A stretch of 64,000 nucleotides of DNA from Halosimplex pelagicum (GTDB lineage: Archaea; Halobacteriota; Halobacteria; Halobacteriales; Haloarculaceae). The position numbers were made by a program, and so were the translations under genes. Positions 43,618 through 52,710 of this stretch are shown here, piece after piece (within the stretch, counting starts at the first letter, position 1; every line of letters begins with the position of its first letter). The stretch spans positions 2,046,001-2,110,000 of the forward strand of contig NZ_CP058909.1 of assembly GCF_013415905.1 (NCBI RefSeq). Reading direction: 5' to 3'. The notes beneath the pieces were generated by a model. It searched no databases, was not told the origin of the DNA, and saw only the letters and a list, made by a program, of their open reading frames with translations.

Positions 43618-44292
43618 TTAGACAGATACTTCCAGGTCAAACTCCTGTTGTACAATTCCATTCAACGCTGAGGCAGTGAAATCCTCGAACACACCGTCAT
43701 CAATACTGTTCCGCACCGTATACGGCTGATACCCTTCCTCCTCCAAATTCAGTTTCTTCACTTCACGGAGCACAGGCCGCAGATCCGTATAATTATACAG
43801 TTCAGGGCTTCCGTCCAACGGCCGTACCCAGAGCTCCCACTCAAAGCCATCGGTCAACACGGCGACAGCGTGAAAATCCAGATCCTTCTCTAGGTATTCC
43901 TTGACCTGCTTCCGGGCCCACTCAATCTTGTTCGGCGGCTTCGACTCCCCAAACAAACGCAAACCCAGGTCTTTCGACTCTTGAACCGGGATCGTTGTCA
44001 GACAGAAGTCAGGAATACCACGGCCATGCTTCCATTTCGGAGCGTACTGCACAGGCTGTGTACGAATCGTATGCCCCAACCCCTGAATCATGGGGTGAAT
44101 CAGGTGTTCTTCGATGAACCGTTCCGGTTTCTGCCCGAGCGGATCACCTTTGAAGTAGTGACCGTCGTTTAGCACAGCTTCGAAGTGAGCAGTGCAGTTC
44201 CTCTCACCGACCTTCTCTACGAGATCCTCGAGTATTTGGAGAACTGTGTAGGCGACTTCGGAGTGGTCCTCTAGTTCCGTATCCTCCACCAT
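43618..44292 (-). CDS. PD-(D/E)XK-like nuclease domain protein (restriction type)
   Basis: A 224-residue protein with preferred start ATG 44292 (MVEDTELEDHSEVAYTVLQI); the frame opens at TTG 44349. The core has HGRGIPDFCLTT followed by LRLFGESKPPNK, matching the PD-...-(D/E)xK pattern of restriction-type nucleases. The following phrases VLTDGFEWELWVRPLDGSPE resemble the N-terminal nuclease region of type I or IIG restriction enzymes and their solo relatives. No methyltransferase is nearby. It is flanked by IS and MITE sequence and may be a stray restriction fragment or a stand-alone defence nuclease. Confidence 0.6.
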   Translation of the reverse strand: MVEDTELEDHSEVAYTVLQILEDLVEKVGERNCTAHFEAVLNDGHYFKGDPLGQKPERFIEEHLIHPMIQGLGHTIRTQPVQYAPKWKHGRGIPDFCLTTIPVQESKDLGLRLFGESKPPNKIEWARKQVKEYLEKDLDFHAVAVLTDGFEWELWVRPLDGSPELYNYTDLRPVLREVKKLNLEEEGYQPYTVRNSIDDGVFEDFTASALNGIVQQEFDLEVSV

Positions 44293-44424
44293 TTCTATGC
44301 CGGTTGAATGATGACCAACCGATTTAAGATTATCTCCAGCTCTGGACAATATCCTGCATTATCTGGCTCAACCTCGGTCGCCACCTCTCTTCCCTGCTAC
44401 CGAGGGATCGATCGTAGTACTCTT

Positions 44425-44665
44425 GGCCTTGTTTAGACGCCTAATTGCGGGCCGTTGAGAGCTTGTGCTTCGATTGGAGATGGGCAGACGCCATTAGTTC
44501 GACTCGTCCGATTGCTTTGACAGACCGAATTGCCCGCTACTGTGACCAATCCAGGCTGATCGGCCCAATCTCGACTCGGAAACTAGCGATACTCGTTCAC
44601 GATTCCGATGCTCAGATCCGAGAAACAGCGCTCTCAACTGCTCTTACGAGCGTCTAAACACGGCC
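44425..44665. mobile_element. 241-bp MITE, copy 2
   Basis: It has the same ends and interior as 40079-40320 (for example AATTGCGGGC, GTTGAGAGC, CAATCTCGACTCGGAAA). It is the sequence that interrupted the transposase gene of the surrounding IS with a 9-bp CTGAACGAG duplication. It was inverted together with the transposase body. Confidence 0.82.
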
Positions 44666-45480
44666 CTGAACGAGTTGTCTCGCTTGCTCAAAAAGCCGTC
44701 GTCGGCGAGCCAGATCCAGCGTTCGAAGACGGTGACGGCGGTTACGCAGATTGGGTGATCGTGGTGATTCACGGCCTCCGCGAGTACTTAGATCACACGT
44801 ATCGGCGGCTGCTGGACGTGCTTCACGAGATGCATGGAATTGTCGCTCAACTCGATCTAGCGGTGGCTGAGCTGCCTGATTTTACGACCGTGTGTACGCG
44901 CAAGCAGGATCTCGAAATGCGGATCTGGCGCATCTTGTCGCGGTTGTCGGCGGAGGTGCACGATCTCGGCGATGTTCAGGCGATCGACGCAACCGGTATG
45001 GATCGGATAGCTGCCAGCCAACACTACGCAAAACGGACGAACTACACGTTTGAGGCGGTGAAAACGACGCTCCTCAGTGATTGCAAGACCGGTGCGATCC
45101 TAGATATACATTGCTCGATGAAACAGCCGCACGATTCGAAGATCGGCTGGCAAATGGTCAAACGGAACCTCGACAAACTGAACATTCTTACCGCCGACAA
45201 AGGCTACGATTGGTGGCTGCTTCGTCAAAGATTGCGTGCTGAAGGCGTGAAACCGGTGATCAAGTACCGCGAATTCGGCTGGCACGGCATCGCTAACAAC
45301 TTATTGCAAGATGATACGATCTACCATCAACGCTCGAACGCCGAATCCACATTTTTCGCGCTGCGCCGCAAATACGGCGAGATCGTTCGAGCTCGAACCT
45401 GGTTCGGTCAGTTCCGTGAACTCGTCCTGAAATGCGCTGTCAGAAACATCGAACTGAGCGTCAGCCACCCACGACCGTGA
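44666..45480 (+). pseudogene. IS5-family transposase, 5' end inverted away
   Basis: The body reads ERVVSLAQKAVVGEPDPAFE to the stop at 45480, with catalytic regions QAIDATGMDRIAASQHY, ILTADKGYDWWLLRQRL and HQRSNAESTFFALRRKYG. The missing N-terminus, EVKRQDEFVSTKLSRFTE, is found on the minus strand at 45503-45570, ending at the same ERV junction. An apparent ATG at 44608 lies inside the MITE and is not the native start. The intact protein would be about 290 residues. Confidence 0.82.
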
Positions 45481-45630
45481 ATTTACGCGTCTAAACAAGG
45501 CCCTCGTTCAGTGAAGCGGCTGAGTTTGGTGGACACAAACTCGTCTTGCCGCTTCACTTCCTAGTAAGTTAGACATTTAGCCGCTCTTACTAGCGTCTAA
45601 ACACGGCCGTTTGAATGTCCTCTGTTTGTC

Positions 45631-46971
45631 TCACGTTTCTCCCTTCCTGTCTCTTCGCGTGGCGAGGGTCATAGTAACTGGGTTGGTCGGTGCTAACGTC
45701 ATCGATGCTGCGAGGTTCAACTCGTCGGTGACTGGCTCGAATCGGAACTGCTGCAGCAGTCGTGCGAGAACCAGTCGGGTTTCGAGCAGCGCGAGTCGCC
45801 GCCCGATACAGATTCGGGGGCCGCCCCCGAACGGGAAGTACGCGTACTCCGGGCGATCACCCGTCTCCCACCGGGATGGGCGAAATACCTCCGGGTCGTC
45901 GTACAGGTCCGGACGGCGGTGGGTCGCCCACTGCGAGCAAATCACGAGTGTACCCGCAGGAATGCGGTACCCTTCGACGATATCGTCGTCGATAGCCTCT
46001 CGCATCACCAGATGGACGGGCGGATACAGCCGCATCGCTTCCCGGATTGCCCGGTCCGTTCGAGGGAGGGAGTCACCCATCTTGGGTTGGCCGTCAAGTG
46101 CGGTGACTTCGTCGGCGACGGTCGCTTGTTCCTCGGGGTGGGTTGTGAGACAGTGCAGCGTGTAGGTAATCGCGAGCGCGGTCGTCTCGTGGCCAGCCAA
46201 CAGGAACGTCACGAGGTGGTCTCGGATTTCACGGTTGTCCAGATCGGCGGCGAGCAGCACCGAGAGCAGATCAGTCCCATCAGTCGGATTGTCACGCCGC
46301 TCGGCAAGGAGGTCGGTAACGAATTCGTCGAGTCGTTCGATTGCTTGGCGATACCGGCGGTTGCGCGGGAGCGGCACCCAGTCGGGTACGTGTATCGGGA
46401 CTCGACTGTCTGGCGTAAACCGATCCGAGACGGCACGGGCTGCATTACGGACGGCGGTCGCGTCACGAAAGTCCGTATCGAAGAGGATCTCTCCGAGAAC
46501 TGTGAGCGTGATTTCTGAGGTGGCGCTGGTGATATCGACTGTGTCGCCGGCCTGCCAGTCCGTAATGTGTCGTTCGGTACAGTCAACCATCGTTGAGGCG
46601 TAGTCGGCGATCTGTCCGGGGTTGAAGGCGGGTTGGATCGCCGACCGGGTGGATTTCCAGTCGTCGCCCTCGTTGATGAGCAGGCCATCGCCGAGGAGGC
46701 CTTCTAACTCCTGGCGTTGGAAGTCACCCTTGCGATAATTGGCCGCGTTGCCTGTGAGCACGTGGTGTATCGCGTCTGGGTCGGCGAGCAGGACACCGTC
46801 CTGGCGTGGAATGGTGAACGACACGATGGGGCCGTGGTCGGCGACGGCCTGGTCAACGAAGCCGAGTGGGTCGCGGGCGTAGGAGAGTGCGTGTCCGAGT
46901 ATTGGGGGCGCTGATGGTTCTGGTGGGCGGACACCGTCTGTCCGCGGTGTGGTTTGTGGCGACTCGCTCAT
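45631..46971 (-). CDS. Cytochrome P450
   Basis: A 446-residue soluble P450 starting at ATG 46971 (MSESPQTTPRTDGVRPPEPS). Key motifs are LLAGHETTA in the I-helix (oxygen activation), EAMRLYPP (ExxR, K-helix) and the heme-ligand loop FPFGGGPRICIG, with the axial Cys near residue 388. No N-terminal membrane anchor is present, as in prokaryotic P450s. It would insert oxygen into a small hydrophobic substrate using ferredoxin-type donors; none is adjacent. It is divergent from an HTH-10 regulator with only 82 bp between, suggesting direct regulation. Substrate unknown. Confidence 0.94.
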   Translation of the reverse strand: MSESPQTTPRTDGVRPPEPSAPPILGHALSYARDPLGFVDQAVADHGPIVSFTIPRQDGVLLADPDAIHHVLTGNAANYRKGDFQRQELEGLLGDGLLINEGDDWKSTRSAIQPAFNPGQIADYASTMVDCTERHITDWQAGDTVDITSATSEITLTVLGEILFDTDFRDATAVRNAARAVSDRFTPDSRVPIHVPDWVPLPRNRRYRQAIERLDEFVTDLLAERRDNPTDGTDLLSVLLAADLDNREIRDHLVTFLLAGHETTALAITYTLHCLTTHPEEQATVADEVTALDGQPKMGDSLPRTDRAIREAMRLYPPVHLVMREAIDDDIVEGYRIPAGTLVICSQWATHRRPDLYDDPEVFRPSRWETGDRPEYAYFPFGGGPRICIGRRLALLETRLVLARLLQQFRFEPVTDELNLAASMTLAPTNPVTMTLATRRDRKGET

Positions 46972-47025
46972 ATCTGGAGAGTCGGGACCGTCGTTCCCGA
47001 GTGTTCTCCCACGTATGGACGGGTG

Positions 47026-47032
47026 TTTATAT
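47026..47032 (+). promoter_or_regulatory. TATA box of the HTH-10 regulator gene
   Basis: TTTATAT lies 22-28 bp before the ATG at 47054, inside the 82-bp divergent region shared with the P450 gene. Binding of a regulator here could affect both genes. Confidence 0.55.
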
Positions 47033-47053
47033 GAGGGTGTAGAACAGAAGTAC

Positions 47054-47710
47054 ATGAAACGGCTCCATGTCCGTGTTACTCCGCCAACCGAGGAGTTACT
47101 CCCCGTCCATCGGGCTATCTCCGCGACTTCCGAGTTGGGGGACGCAGTCCTGTTGTCAGGTGGCGAGGATTCGGACGATCCCACGGAACTGTTCTCGATT
47201 AGGGGAAGCCGGGAGACTGTTCTTGCGGCTCTCGGCGACCAGTCAGGGATCCGCTCGGTCAATCTTCTCTCGGCGGAAGACGGAGAGACGTACGTATACG
47301 TGCGGGAAGTCGGTCAGGAACGGACAATTGCCGATGCGTTCACAGCGGACACGCTCGTGGTGACACTCCCGATCCAGTTTCGAACGAACGGCAGTGTCGA
47401 ATTGACTGTGCTCGGGTCAGGGTCTGATCTACAAGCAGCGCTCGGTACTGTTCGAGAGCTCGCAGACGTGACAGTATTGAAAGTGCGGGATGGTTGGTCT
47501 GATCAGTCCAGGGACTCGCTGACAGAACGCCAGCGCACTGTGTTGCACGCCGCGTACGAGGCTGGGTACTACGACTATCCTCGTACCACCACTCAGGACA
47601 AGGTAGCCAGCGCGGTGGCCGTCACCGGCAGTACGGTTGCTGAACATCTTCGGAATGCTGAGGCGACACTCGTACAACAGGCACTCGATACTGAGTCGGC
47701 TAGCGAGTGA
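47054..47710 (+). CDS. HTH-10 (Bat-like) transcriptional regulator
   Basis: A 218-residue protein starting at ATG 47054 (MKRLHVRVTPPTEELLPVHR). The first 150 residues form the beta-rich Bat-associated domain. The C-terminal HTH-10 reads SLTERQRTVLHAAYEAGYYD, then VASAVAVTGSTVAEHLRNAE. Unlike the 891-residue protein at 10618 it has no PAS or GAF sensor. Divergent pairing with the P450 gene suggests it controls that gene. The signal is unknown. Confidence 0.85.
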   Translation: MKRLHVRVTPPTEELLPVHRAISATSELGDAVLLSGGEDSDDPTELFSIRGSRETVLAALGDQSGIRSVNLLSAEDGETYVYVREVGQERTIADAFTADTLVVTLPIQFRTNGSVELTVLGSGSDLQAALGTVRELADVTVLKVRDGWSDQSRDSLTERQRTVLHAAYEAGYYDYPRTTTQDKVASAVAVTGSTVAEHLRNAEATLVQQALDTESASE

Positions 47711-47810
47711 TCTATCCCGTTCTTTTTCCTGCTTCATTCTCGGCGTTGCTCCGATGAAGACGACTAGGGTTTCAATATCGCCGCTGAAGCAAGGGTGAAT
47801 ACAGAGGACA

Positions 47811-48725
47811 ATGACGAAAAATCGTCCGGTCACGGATATCTTTCGCCTTCTCGCTGACGACACACGGGTCGATATTCTTCGTGCTGTTGCTGTGTCGCAG
47901 TACGAGCTTGAACAGGTCGGATCAGGGGCTGCTGAACTCGCGTTTTCCGAGATCTACGAGCACGTCGATGTGGAGAACACGTCCAAGCTGTCGTATCACC
48001 TCGGCGAACTCACCGGGACCTATCTCCGGAAAAGCGACGATGGGTACTCGCTTTCACACGCTGGTGAGCGCATCGTTCGATTCATCCTATCGGGGAATTA
48101 CGAGCAACCGGAGTCGTTTGGGCCTGAACCGGTTGATGGAGTGTGCGTCTTCTGTGGTGAGGAAGCGCTAGAAGCGAAGCTCTCGCACCAGTTTTTCCGG
48201 ATCGACTGTACGGCCTGTGAGCAACAGGTGACGGGACAGCCGATCACGCCCGCACAGGTCAGGACGCGGGACGACGACTCGCTCGTGCAGAGCGTCAAGT
48301 TACGCACTGCGGAGGATGCCAGGCAGATCCGGCAGGGGATGTGTCCAGAGTGCGGGGCGCATCTGTCTGCCGACGTGGTTGCGGTACCCGAAAGTCCGTT
48401 GCCTGATGCTGATTCGTTCGTGGTGACGAGTACTTGTGAGGAGTGTCTCCGGGAGTACAACAGCCCGTTGACCTACAGCGTCGTCTACCACCCGGCGTCG
48501 ATTGCGTTCCACTGGGATCGTGGCATCGATGTGACGGCGCGCGGTATCTGGGAGTTTCACGAACACGTCTATGAAGGCCACTGGACGTCCGAACAGACGG
48601 CGTCTGATCCCGAGGAGTACGAAGTCGTATTGCGTCATGGGGACGATGCAGTTCGACTCTATCTCGATTCGGCTGCGACGGTGGTGGAGACGGAGCGCGT
48701 GCGAGGCGCGAGCGGTGAGTTTTGA
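47811..48725 (+). CDS. ArsR-like HTH protein with C-terminal zinc-ribbon domain (DUF7351-like)
   Basis: A 304-residue protein starting at ATG 47811. The N-terminal winged helix is TDIFRLLADDTRVDILRAVA and then NTSKLSYHLGELTGTYLRKS. The C-terminal part has Cys pairs CVFCGEE, CTACEQQ, CPECGAH and CEECLREY, a double zinc ribbon seen in haloarchaeal ArsR-type regulators with DUF7351. It may sense a ligand or redox state through the Cys clusters. Targets are not evident. It lies 100 bp downstream of the HTH-10 gene. Confidence 0.82.
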   Translation: MTKNRPVTDIFRLLADDTRVDILRAVAVSQYELEQVGSGAAELAFSEIYEHVDVENTSKLSYHLGELTGTYLRKSDDGYSLSHAGERIVRFILSGNYEQPESFGPEPVDGVCVFCGEEALEAKLSHQFFRIDCTACEQQVTGQPITPAQVRTRDDDSLVQSVKLRTAEDARQIRQGMCPECGAHLSADVVAVPESPLPDADSFVVTSTCEECLREYNSPLTYSVVYHPASIAFHWDRGIDVTARGIWEFHEHVYEGHWTSEQTASDPEEYEVVLRHGDDAVRLYLDSAATVVETERVRGASGEF

Positions 48726-48872
48726 TAGTTTTGACAACACTATTACGAAAGCGGCGTTGAGCAGACGGTGGGGCTGGTCAGGGTGTTCTCTGATTATCGA
48801 CGATAAGGGCGTGTTATCGGGGTTTTCCGCTCAATTCGAGTTTTGAAGCAGATCCGATAAATTATCAAACTT

Positions 48873-48888
48873 CCAATACCTTTATTGG
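48873..48888. promoter_or_regulatory. Palindrome at the promoter of the methyltransferase operon
   Basis: CCAATA and TATTGG are 6-bp arms separated by CCTT. The right arm overlaps a TATA-like TTTATTG (48881-48887). Regulator binding here would compete with TBP for the operon starting at 48934-48991. Confidence 0.45.
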
Positions 48889-48990
48889 TGTTGCTGGCCC
48901 GACCAGTAATCGCGGCCAACGGAGGCCCAACACGTGCAATTGAGTAATCCCCACGACCAGACAGGCCAGCAGCATCGAACACACACCGAG

Positions 48991-49635
48991 ATGACCGACC
49001 AACAGCAATCAGCACGAAGGAGCTCGAAATCGGCCGACGAGATTGCCGACGCATACGCAGACGTCGCTGACAAACTCGCACGGTGGCGACAGCTTGACGG
49101 ACTGTTCGCTGGTCGGTATCGTCGCCGCCAGTTTGAGCACGCGAACGGTCGAGTACTTGATGTCGCCTGCGGCACTGGACGGAACTTCCGCTACGTCTCG
49201 TCGTCGAGCGAAGTCGTCGGTATCGACATCAGCACCGAGATGCTCGCTCACGCCCGCAGTGAGCTCGACAGACTCGAACTGGACGGCACTATCCATCGGA
49301 TGGATGCCCAAGCACTCGACTTCCCTGACGATAGCTTCGATACCGTCATCTCGTCGTTCTCCACGTGCACCTTCCCCGACCCAATTGCCGCGCTCCACGA
49401 GATGGAGCGCGTCTGTACCCCCGACGGCGAGATCCTGCTGCTCGAACACAGCCGCAGCGACGCCGCTCCACTCGCCTGGCTTCAGGACTGGCGTGCCGAG
49501 TCCCACTACGAGAAGAACGGCTGCCGGTTGAATCACGAACCACTGGCGACCGTCGAGCAGGCCGGGATCCCGGTCGGAAACGCCTCGACCGCGTTCTTCG
49601 GTCTCGTCACTACCATCGAGGCCACTCCGAGGTGA
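48991..49635 (+). CDS. Class I SAM-dependent methyltransferase
   Basis: A 214-residue protein with likely start ATG 48991 (MTDQQQSARRSSKSADEIAD); GTG 48934 would add 19 residues. Motif I is RVLDVACGTGRNFRYVSSSS, motif II VVGIDISTEMLAHAR, then MDAQALDFPDDSFDTVIS and EILLLEHSRSD. This is the UbiE/phospholipid-methyltransferase-like group. The acceptor is unknown. It is the first gene of an operon with a small membrane protein, a serine hydrolase and another membrane protein, so a lipid or membrane substrate is plausible (inference). Confidence 0.85.
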   Translation: MTDQQQSARRSSKSADEIADAYADVADKLARWRQLDGLFAGRYRRRQFEHANGRVLDVACGTGRNFRYVSSSSEVVGIDISTEMLAHARSELDRLELDGTIHRMDAQALDFPDDSFDTVISSFSTCTFPDPIAALHEMERVCTPDGEILLLEHSRSDAAPLAWLQDWRAESHYEKNGCRLNHEPLATVEQAGIPVGNASTAFFGLVTTIEATPR

Positions 49636-49642
49636 TTATCCA

Positions 49643-49822
49643 ATGAGTCTACTGACTGTCGAGCACACTGCGACAGGCCTGTGGAGCGCATCTCGCGGTA
49701 TTCCGCTCTTCGTAGCGATCCTCGCCGGATACGTCCTCGTGCTACTGTGGACACACTGGCAAAACTGCGACCGTCCCGCCCAGCAACGCAACCACCTCAC
49801 CCACAGCCGTTCCGACTCATGA
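49643..49822 (+). CDS. Small single-TM membrane protein
   Basis: A 59-residue protein from ATG 49643 (MSLLTVEHTATGLWSASRGI), with one TM helix PLFVAILAGYVLVLLW and a basic, His-rich cytoplasmic tail. It lies 7 bp after the methyltransferase gene and its TGA overlaps the ATG of the serine hydrolase gene. Coupling on both sides makes it likely to be a genuine gene. Function unknown. Confidence 0.65.
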   Translation: MSLLTVEHTATGLWSASRGIPLFVAILAGYVLVLLWTHWQNCDRPAQQRNHLTHSRSDS

Positions 49823-51514
49823 CACGACCACGACTCTCCACGATGGACGATTGCACGGATAGAGCCACGAAACGGTCGTTCCTTGCCGGTCTCGGTAGCC
49901 TCGGATTCATCGCTTTCGGAACTGCAGCCGGTCGAACGAGCGCCGCGACAGACTCTCAGAATACTGACCCACAGCCAGGCAAGGGTCCGTTCACAGACTC
50001 AGACGAACCCGAAGCGTTCGTCGATGATGTGATGGCCGAACGAATCGGGACGACGACGCCCGGAGCTACTGTCGCCATCGTCTCGGGAGACACACCCAGC
50101 CTGACCAAAGGATACGGCGCTGCTGACGTCGATGCCGATGTTCCAGTCCGAGCCGACGAGACGGTGTTTAGAGGCGGGTCAGTCGGCAAGCTCGTCACCT
50201 TCACCGCCGTCATGCAGGGCGTCGAACAGGGCGTACTTGACCTCGACACCGATGTCAACTCGTATCTCGGCGACTCCACTGTCACTGTGCCGGATACGTA
50301 CGATGATCCTGTGACGCTCCGGCATCTCGGCACTCATACCGCCGGATTCGAATCCACACTCGATCCCGATATCGTCGCAGATCCAGCTGCTCTCGACTCG
50401 CTGGAGGCGTTACTCACCAACCAGCAGCCTTCGCGCATCCGCCCGCCTGGTGAGCTTGTCGGGTACTCAAACTACGGCGCAGGGCTCGCCGGCCACGTCA
50501 TCGCCGAAGCTCATGACACGACATTCGAGGAGTACGTTCAGTCGGAGATCTTCGAACCGCTCGGGATGACTCGGAGCACATTCGCCCAGCCAGTTCCCGA
50601 CGACCAGCCTGGCAACCTCGCTGCACCACACGTCCGCGACGGTGAGTCGTTCCTGGTAGCCGACGATGTGTACATCAATATGCGTCCTGCGGGCTCGCTA
50701 AGCGCGACGGCAACGGACATGGCTGCGTTCATGAGTGCACACCTCGGCGGCGGCGCAGTCGGCGACACGCGGATTCTCGACGCGGAGACCGCCGAGACGA
50801 TACACAGCCGCCACCACGTCCGTCACCCGGCAGTTACCAATTGGCGGTACGGGTTCCACGAGTACGGTAACCCCGACGCCAACCTTCTCGGCCACTCGGG
50901 TGCGACGGTCAAATTCACGAGCTACCTGCTGCTCGCCCTGGACCACGATATCGGGATCTTCGTCGCCTACAACGGCAACCCGAGTGAAGGTCCGAAAGCG
51001 GTCGTTGATGAGATCGTCGCGGAGTTCGATCTCCAGCAAGCACCGACGACGCCGACACCGACTTGGAGATCGGGCGGTCAGGAGCGCGCCGAAACCGTTG
51101 CCGGCGAGTACAGCCTCACGCATCTCCCACAGAGCGGGCCACTCCAGGTCGTCGATCTGCTCGAACACCTGACCGTCGAACCCGCAGATAATGGCCGCCT
51201 GCGCACTACAATCCTCGAAGGAGACGGCCGACAGTGGGTCGAAACCGTACGTGTACGAGGAGGTGGGCGGGCACGATGTCCTGGCCTTCGAGGTTACAGA
51301 TGGCGAGGTGGACGTGCTGAATATGAGTAGCGAACCTACTGGCGTCTACCAATCCGTTCCGTTCCACGAACGCCAACTCGTCACCGGCGGTGTACTTGGG
51401 ACGGCACTATCGGGCTTCGGTCTCTCGCTCGTCGGATGGGGCGGACACAGCGCCTGGCGGCAGTGGAAACAGCACCGCACCGATGATGACCCCAACATGG
51501 AGGACTCTGAATGA
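49819..51514 (+). pseudogene. Beta-lactamase-family serine hydrolase, frameshifted near the 3' end
   Basis: ATG 49819 (or ATG 49843) leads into a signal sequence ATKRSFLAGLGSLGFIAFGT, possibly Tat-type though a twin Arg is not clear. The class C beta-lactamase/PBP4* domain follows, with catalytic FRGGSVGKLVTF (SxxK) and GYSNYGAGLAG (YxN). Near 51240-51250, after GRQWVET, the frame is lost. The correct continuation VYEEVGGHDVLAFEVTDGEV and RQLVTGGVLGTALSGFGLSL, a C-terminal membrane segment, is read in the +1 frame to 51514. The native protein would be about 564 residues and probably cleaves an extracellular ester or amide. As it stands it lacks its C-terminal anchor. Confidence 0.78.
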
Positions 51515-51918
51515 CAGATCAGCACGTCTCTCAACAACGAACCGAACAGCAGCACGAGTACGACGACCAAAGCGGGTTCACGCACGGCGTTAAACGCCGA
51601 TTGACGAGCGCGTCGTGGCTCGCCCGCGCGGCAAGCGTCGGCCTGAGTAGCGTCTCGATTGGGTTCGTCATGCTCTTCATGTTCGTCTTGGAGACCGGCG
51701 GCGACCTCACCCTCTTCACGCGACCGCTGCCGATGCAGATCGCACTCTCGCTCCCGTATCTCATCGGAGTCCTCACGTTCGGGACGACTGTCGGTGCATT
51801 GTTGGCGTGGCGGTACCGCTACTGGTCACCCACTACACGCATTCACCAGACGGTCTTGGCACTACTGGGTCTCGTATTCAGCTGGCAGCTTTCGACACTG
51901 GGATTCATAGCATTATGA
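51511..51918 (+). CDS. Three-TM membrane protein
   Basis: A 135-residue protein starting at ATG 51511, overlapping the serine hydrolase frame by four bases (ATGA). After a polar N-terminus of 45 residues there are TM segments at about 47-67, 77-98 and 113-133. No known motif. Overlap with the hydrolase suggests a functional pair, perhaps a membrane partner of the anchored hydrolase domain. Confidence 0.7.
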   Translation: MTDQHVSQQRTEQQHEYDDQSGFTHGVKRRLTSASWLARAASVGLSSVSIGFVMLFMFVLETGGDLTLFTRPLPMQIALSLPYLIGVLTFGTTVGALLAWRYRYWSPTTRIHQTVLALLGLVFSWQLSTLGFIAL

Positions 51919-51929
51919 GTTCGAGGATG

Positions 51930-52616
51930 TCATAGAATAATTCGCATGGCGTTCCATTTTCCCCGTTTGTACAGTCCTGGCGTCTCTTTCAGCTCCGGAT
52001 AGCCGGCACGTTCGACAGCCTCCTCAACGAACGTTACCCAGAGATCTTCGTGCTTCTCCGCGTAGACGGATTTCGTCTCACTCGGGTACATATCCAACTC
52101 GTATTCAGTCAAGTCGATTTCGACCGCGTGTTTTCGCTCAAGCGTTCTCGCGCCGAAGCTATACAGGTGCTTGAAGAGGACGTTCTTCCGTCGAACGGTC
52201 AACAGCCGCTTCAATTCGTTGATGTACTCATTCACCCATTCTCGCCAGTCGTAGGTATTTGATCCGGTCTCTACGGAAGTCTCCGGCATGGCGAAGTCCG
52301 GATTCAGGCGGCGGAGGTAGAACTGAATTAGCGCAACAGCGGTTCAATGGTTGGCATTCGGAAGCGCGTGTTTTAGAATCAGATTCGAGGCGAGTTGACC
52401 AGCTACGTCTGTCGCTGATCCCTCCCATGACGTCCGATCGAGGACATCCGGCAGCGTATCGACGTCGATATTCTTGTACGCCTCGACAGGTACTCCCTCT
52501 TCTTCATTCTGATCGAGAAGTGCGCGATAAATCTCGAGGAGACGAACGACAATGGTGCTGTTGTCGGCACTCATCTCTGAAAGCGACTCTTTCAGGTTAA
52601 AGTCAATCTTCTTCAC
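51930..52616 (-). pseudogene. Fic/Doc-like protein with a stop codon at the catalytic Arg
   Basis: GTG 52616 (VKKIDFNLKESLSE) or a downstream ATG starts the frame. The core LASNLILKHALPNANH is followed by TGA at 52344-52346 and then, in the same frame, TAVALIQFYLRRLNPDFA and YDWREWVNEYINELKR to the stop at 51930. HALPNANH-x-TA resembles the Fic/Doc motif HxFx(D/N)(G/A)N(K/H)RTA, and the missing residue is Arg. A single CGA to TGA change explains it. The intact protein would be about 228 residues. Fic proteins transfer AMP or phosphate to targets; many are toxins. The rest of the sequence is diverged, so the family call is moderate. Confidence 0.65.
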
Positions 52617-52710
52617 GGTCCACCGCTGATGCGGGATGTATAGATGACGTAGAATGGTTCGTCGAGCTCGTATTCTATAGTACTCGTTAGAACTTTCTAC
52701 TCGTATCCTG

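Larger units (their letters stand above)
44425..45608 (-). mobile_element. IS5-type element carrying a MITE and an internal inversion
   Basis: Outer ends are GGCCTTGTTTAGACGC (44425) and GCGTCTAAACACGGCC (45593-45608). Inside are the MITE copy 2 (44425-44665), the main transposase part on the plus strand (44666-45480), an internal end GCGTCTAAACAAGGCC (45487-45502), and the 5' part of the transposase gene on the minus strand (45503-45570). CTGAACGAG follows the MITE end (44666-44674) and its reverse complement CTCGTTCAG follows the internal end (45503-45511). This fits MITE insertion into the transposase gene, then inversion between inverted GGCCTTG ends. Confidence 0.85.

Noticed and set aside
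44608-44667. ATG 44608 as the native start of the IS5-type transposase
   Set aside because: It lies inside the MITE; the native N-terminus is found inverted at 45503-45570.
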